Shown: piece after piece, positions 63,836-64,000 of the stretch
How positions within the stretch are numbered: the first letter of the stretch is position 1
Layout: each line of letters opens with the position of its first letter
The notes under the pieces: model-generated
Told to the model about the DNA's origin: nothing
Databases searched by the model: none
Seen by the model: the letters and a program-made list of their open reading frames with translations, nothing else
Position numbers and translations under genes: made by a program
Source of the DNA: Triparma columacea
Lineage: Eukaryota > Sar > Bolidophyceae > Parmales > Triparmaceae
Direction: 5' to 3'
Assembly: GCA_030267965.1 (NCBI GenBank)
Contig: BRYA01000638.1
Span: 10,106-74,105 of the forward strand
DNA length: 64,000 nt

Positions 63836-64000
63836 TCAACTCTCGTCAACAATATCCTGAAATTCCCCCTCCTCAATCATATCCCTAACGACATCAAGTC
63901 CCCCCACAAGTTCCCCTCCCACATAAATCTGCGGGAAAGTCGGCCATTCCTTATAAACCTTAATCTCCGCTCTAAGTTCCTTGTCCTCCAATATATTGTA
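63836..64000 (-). CDS. Monothiol glutaredoxin, C-terminal fragment
   Basis: The last 54 codons of a gene that begins beyond the window: [20 protein letters not shown], then [20 protein letters not shown], then [14 protein letters not shown] and TGA at 63836-63838. The order L-D/E-D...R..I..Y..WPT.PQ.Y(I/V)GGE.(V/I)GG.D is diagnostic for monothiol (CGFS) glutaredoxins of the Grx4/Grx5 type, which carry [2Fe-2S] clusters. WPT(F/I)PQ contains the cis-proline and GGE..GG the glutathione contacts. The CGFS active site lies outside the window, so organelle location cannot be told. Confidence 0.85.
   Translation of the reverse strand, partial: YNILEDKELRAEIKVYKEWPTFPQIYVGGELVGGLDVVRDMIEEGEFQDIVDES

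Overview
This is a eukaryotic nuclear contig, gene-dense and moderately to highly GC-rich. It carries about 31 protein genes, nearly all split by short introns of about 50-380 nt. Almost every intron has a GTGAG or GTAAG donor and a pyrimidine tract that is often a run of C rather than T. I chained exons by splice signals and phase. Every multi-exon model closes in frame except two that run off the window and one that runs into an assembly gap. The gene mix suggests a photosynthetic stramenopile (ochrophyte, perhaps a bolidophyte/Parmales-type alga). The clues are a signal peptide plus ASG-F plastid-targeting motif on a conserved plastid protein (16160-17052), a secreted Pro-Thr-Ser 'SPT' repeat protein with a C-terminal membrane anchor (44000-45973), and cilium-type proteins: an STPGR repeat protein, an LRR protein and a SAM/IQ/WW scaffold with RPQSA repeats. 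The taxonomic placement is inference.

Layout, left to right: a partial KOW-repeat gene (-); an STPGR protein (+); an aspartyl/asparaginyl beta-hydroxylase (-); FAM98 (+); FANCI (-); an alpha/beta hydrolase (+); O-acetylhomoserine sulfhydrylase (-); a mitochondrial carrier (+); a plastid protein (+); a coiled-coil/Sfi1-like protein (-) whose first coding exon overlaps BRK1 (+) antisense; an LRR protein (-); ELOF1 (-); RPLP2 (+); the SKI2 helicase (-); a PhyH-type dioxygenase (+); the giant SAM/IQ/WW protein (-, ends in a gap); XRN1 (+); an F-box/LRR-like protein (-); the SPT repeat protein (+); an acidic protein (-); GGPP synthase (+); a membrane-anchored sialidase (-); OXA1 (+); a multipass membrane protein (-); a PH/FABP-like protein (+); a possible 48-aa peptide (+); an SLC37-type transporter (+, cut by a gap); a MYB chimera (-); an ankyrin-MYND protein (-); and a partial monothiol glutaredoxin (-). 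Strands alternate almost gene by gene. Convergent stop codons lie only about 45-150 bp apart, so 3' UTRs must often overlap.

Functionally the window is mixed housekeeping. RNA decay is represented twice: SKI2 (exosome-linked 3'-5' decay) and XRN1 (5'-3' decay). Other processes are DNA cross-link repair (FANCI), transcription (ELOF1, MYB), translation (RPLP2), tRNA ligation (FAM98), actin (BRK1), isoprenoid and sulfur metabolism, and organelle transport or insertion (SLC25, OXA1, SLC37). No operon-like pathway cluster is evident.

The most unusual region is 59.1-63.7 kb. A head-to-tail duplication of an ankyrin-MYND gene has become a chimera in one copy. Two MYB repeats sit just after the ancestral start, about 80 residues of the ankyrin protein remain, and a pair of about 125-140-residue repeats of an unfamiliar module replaces the middle. 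The MYND 3' end survives only as a relic, read in another frame by the chimera and followed by a 58-bp tandem array made from the same sequence. The window also has 12-bp-period minisatellites inside three separate introns, a 135-bp coding minisatellite and very short first coding exons (3, 7 and 15 nt). Two N gaps (31326-31360, 58980-59067) limit the annotation.
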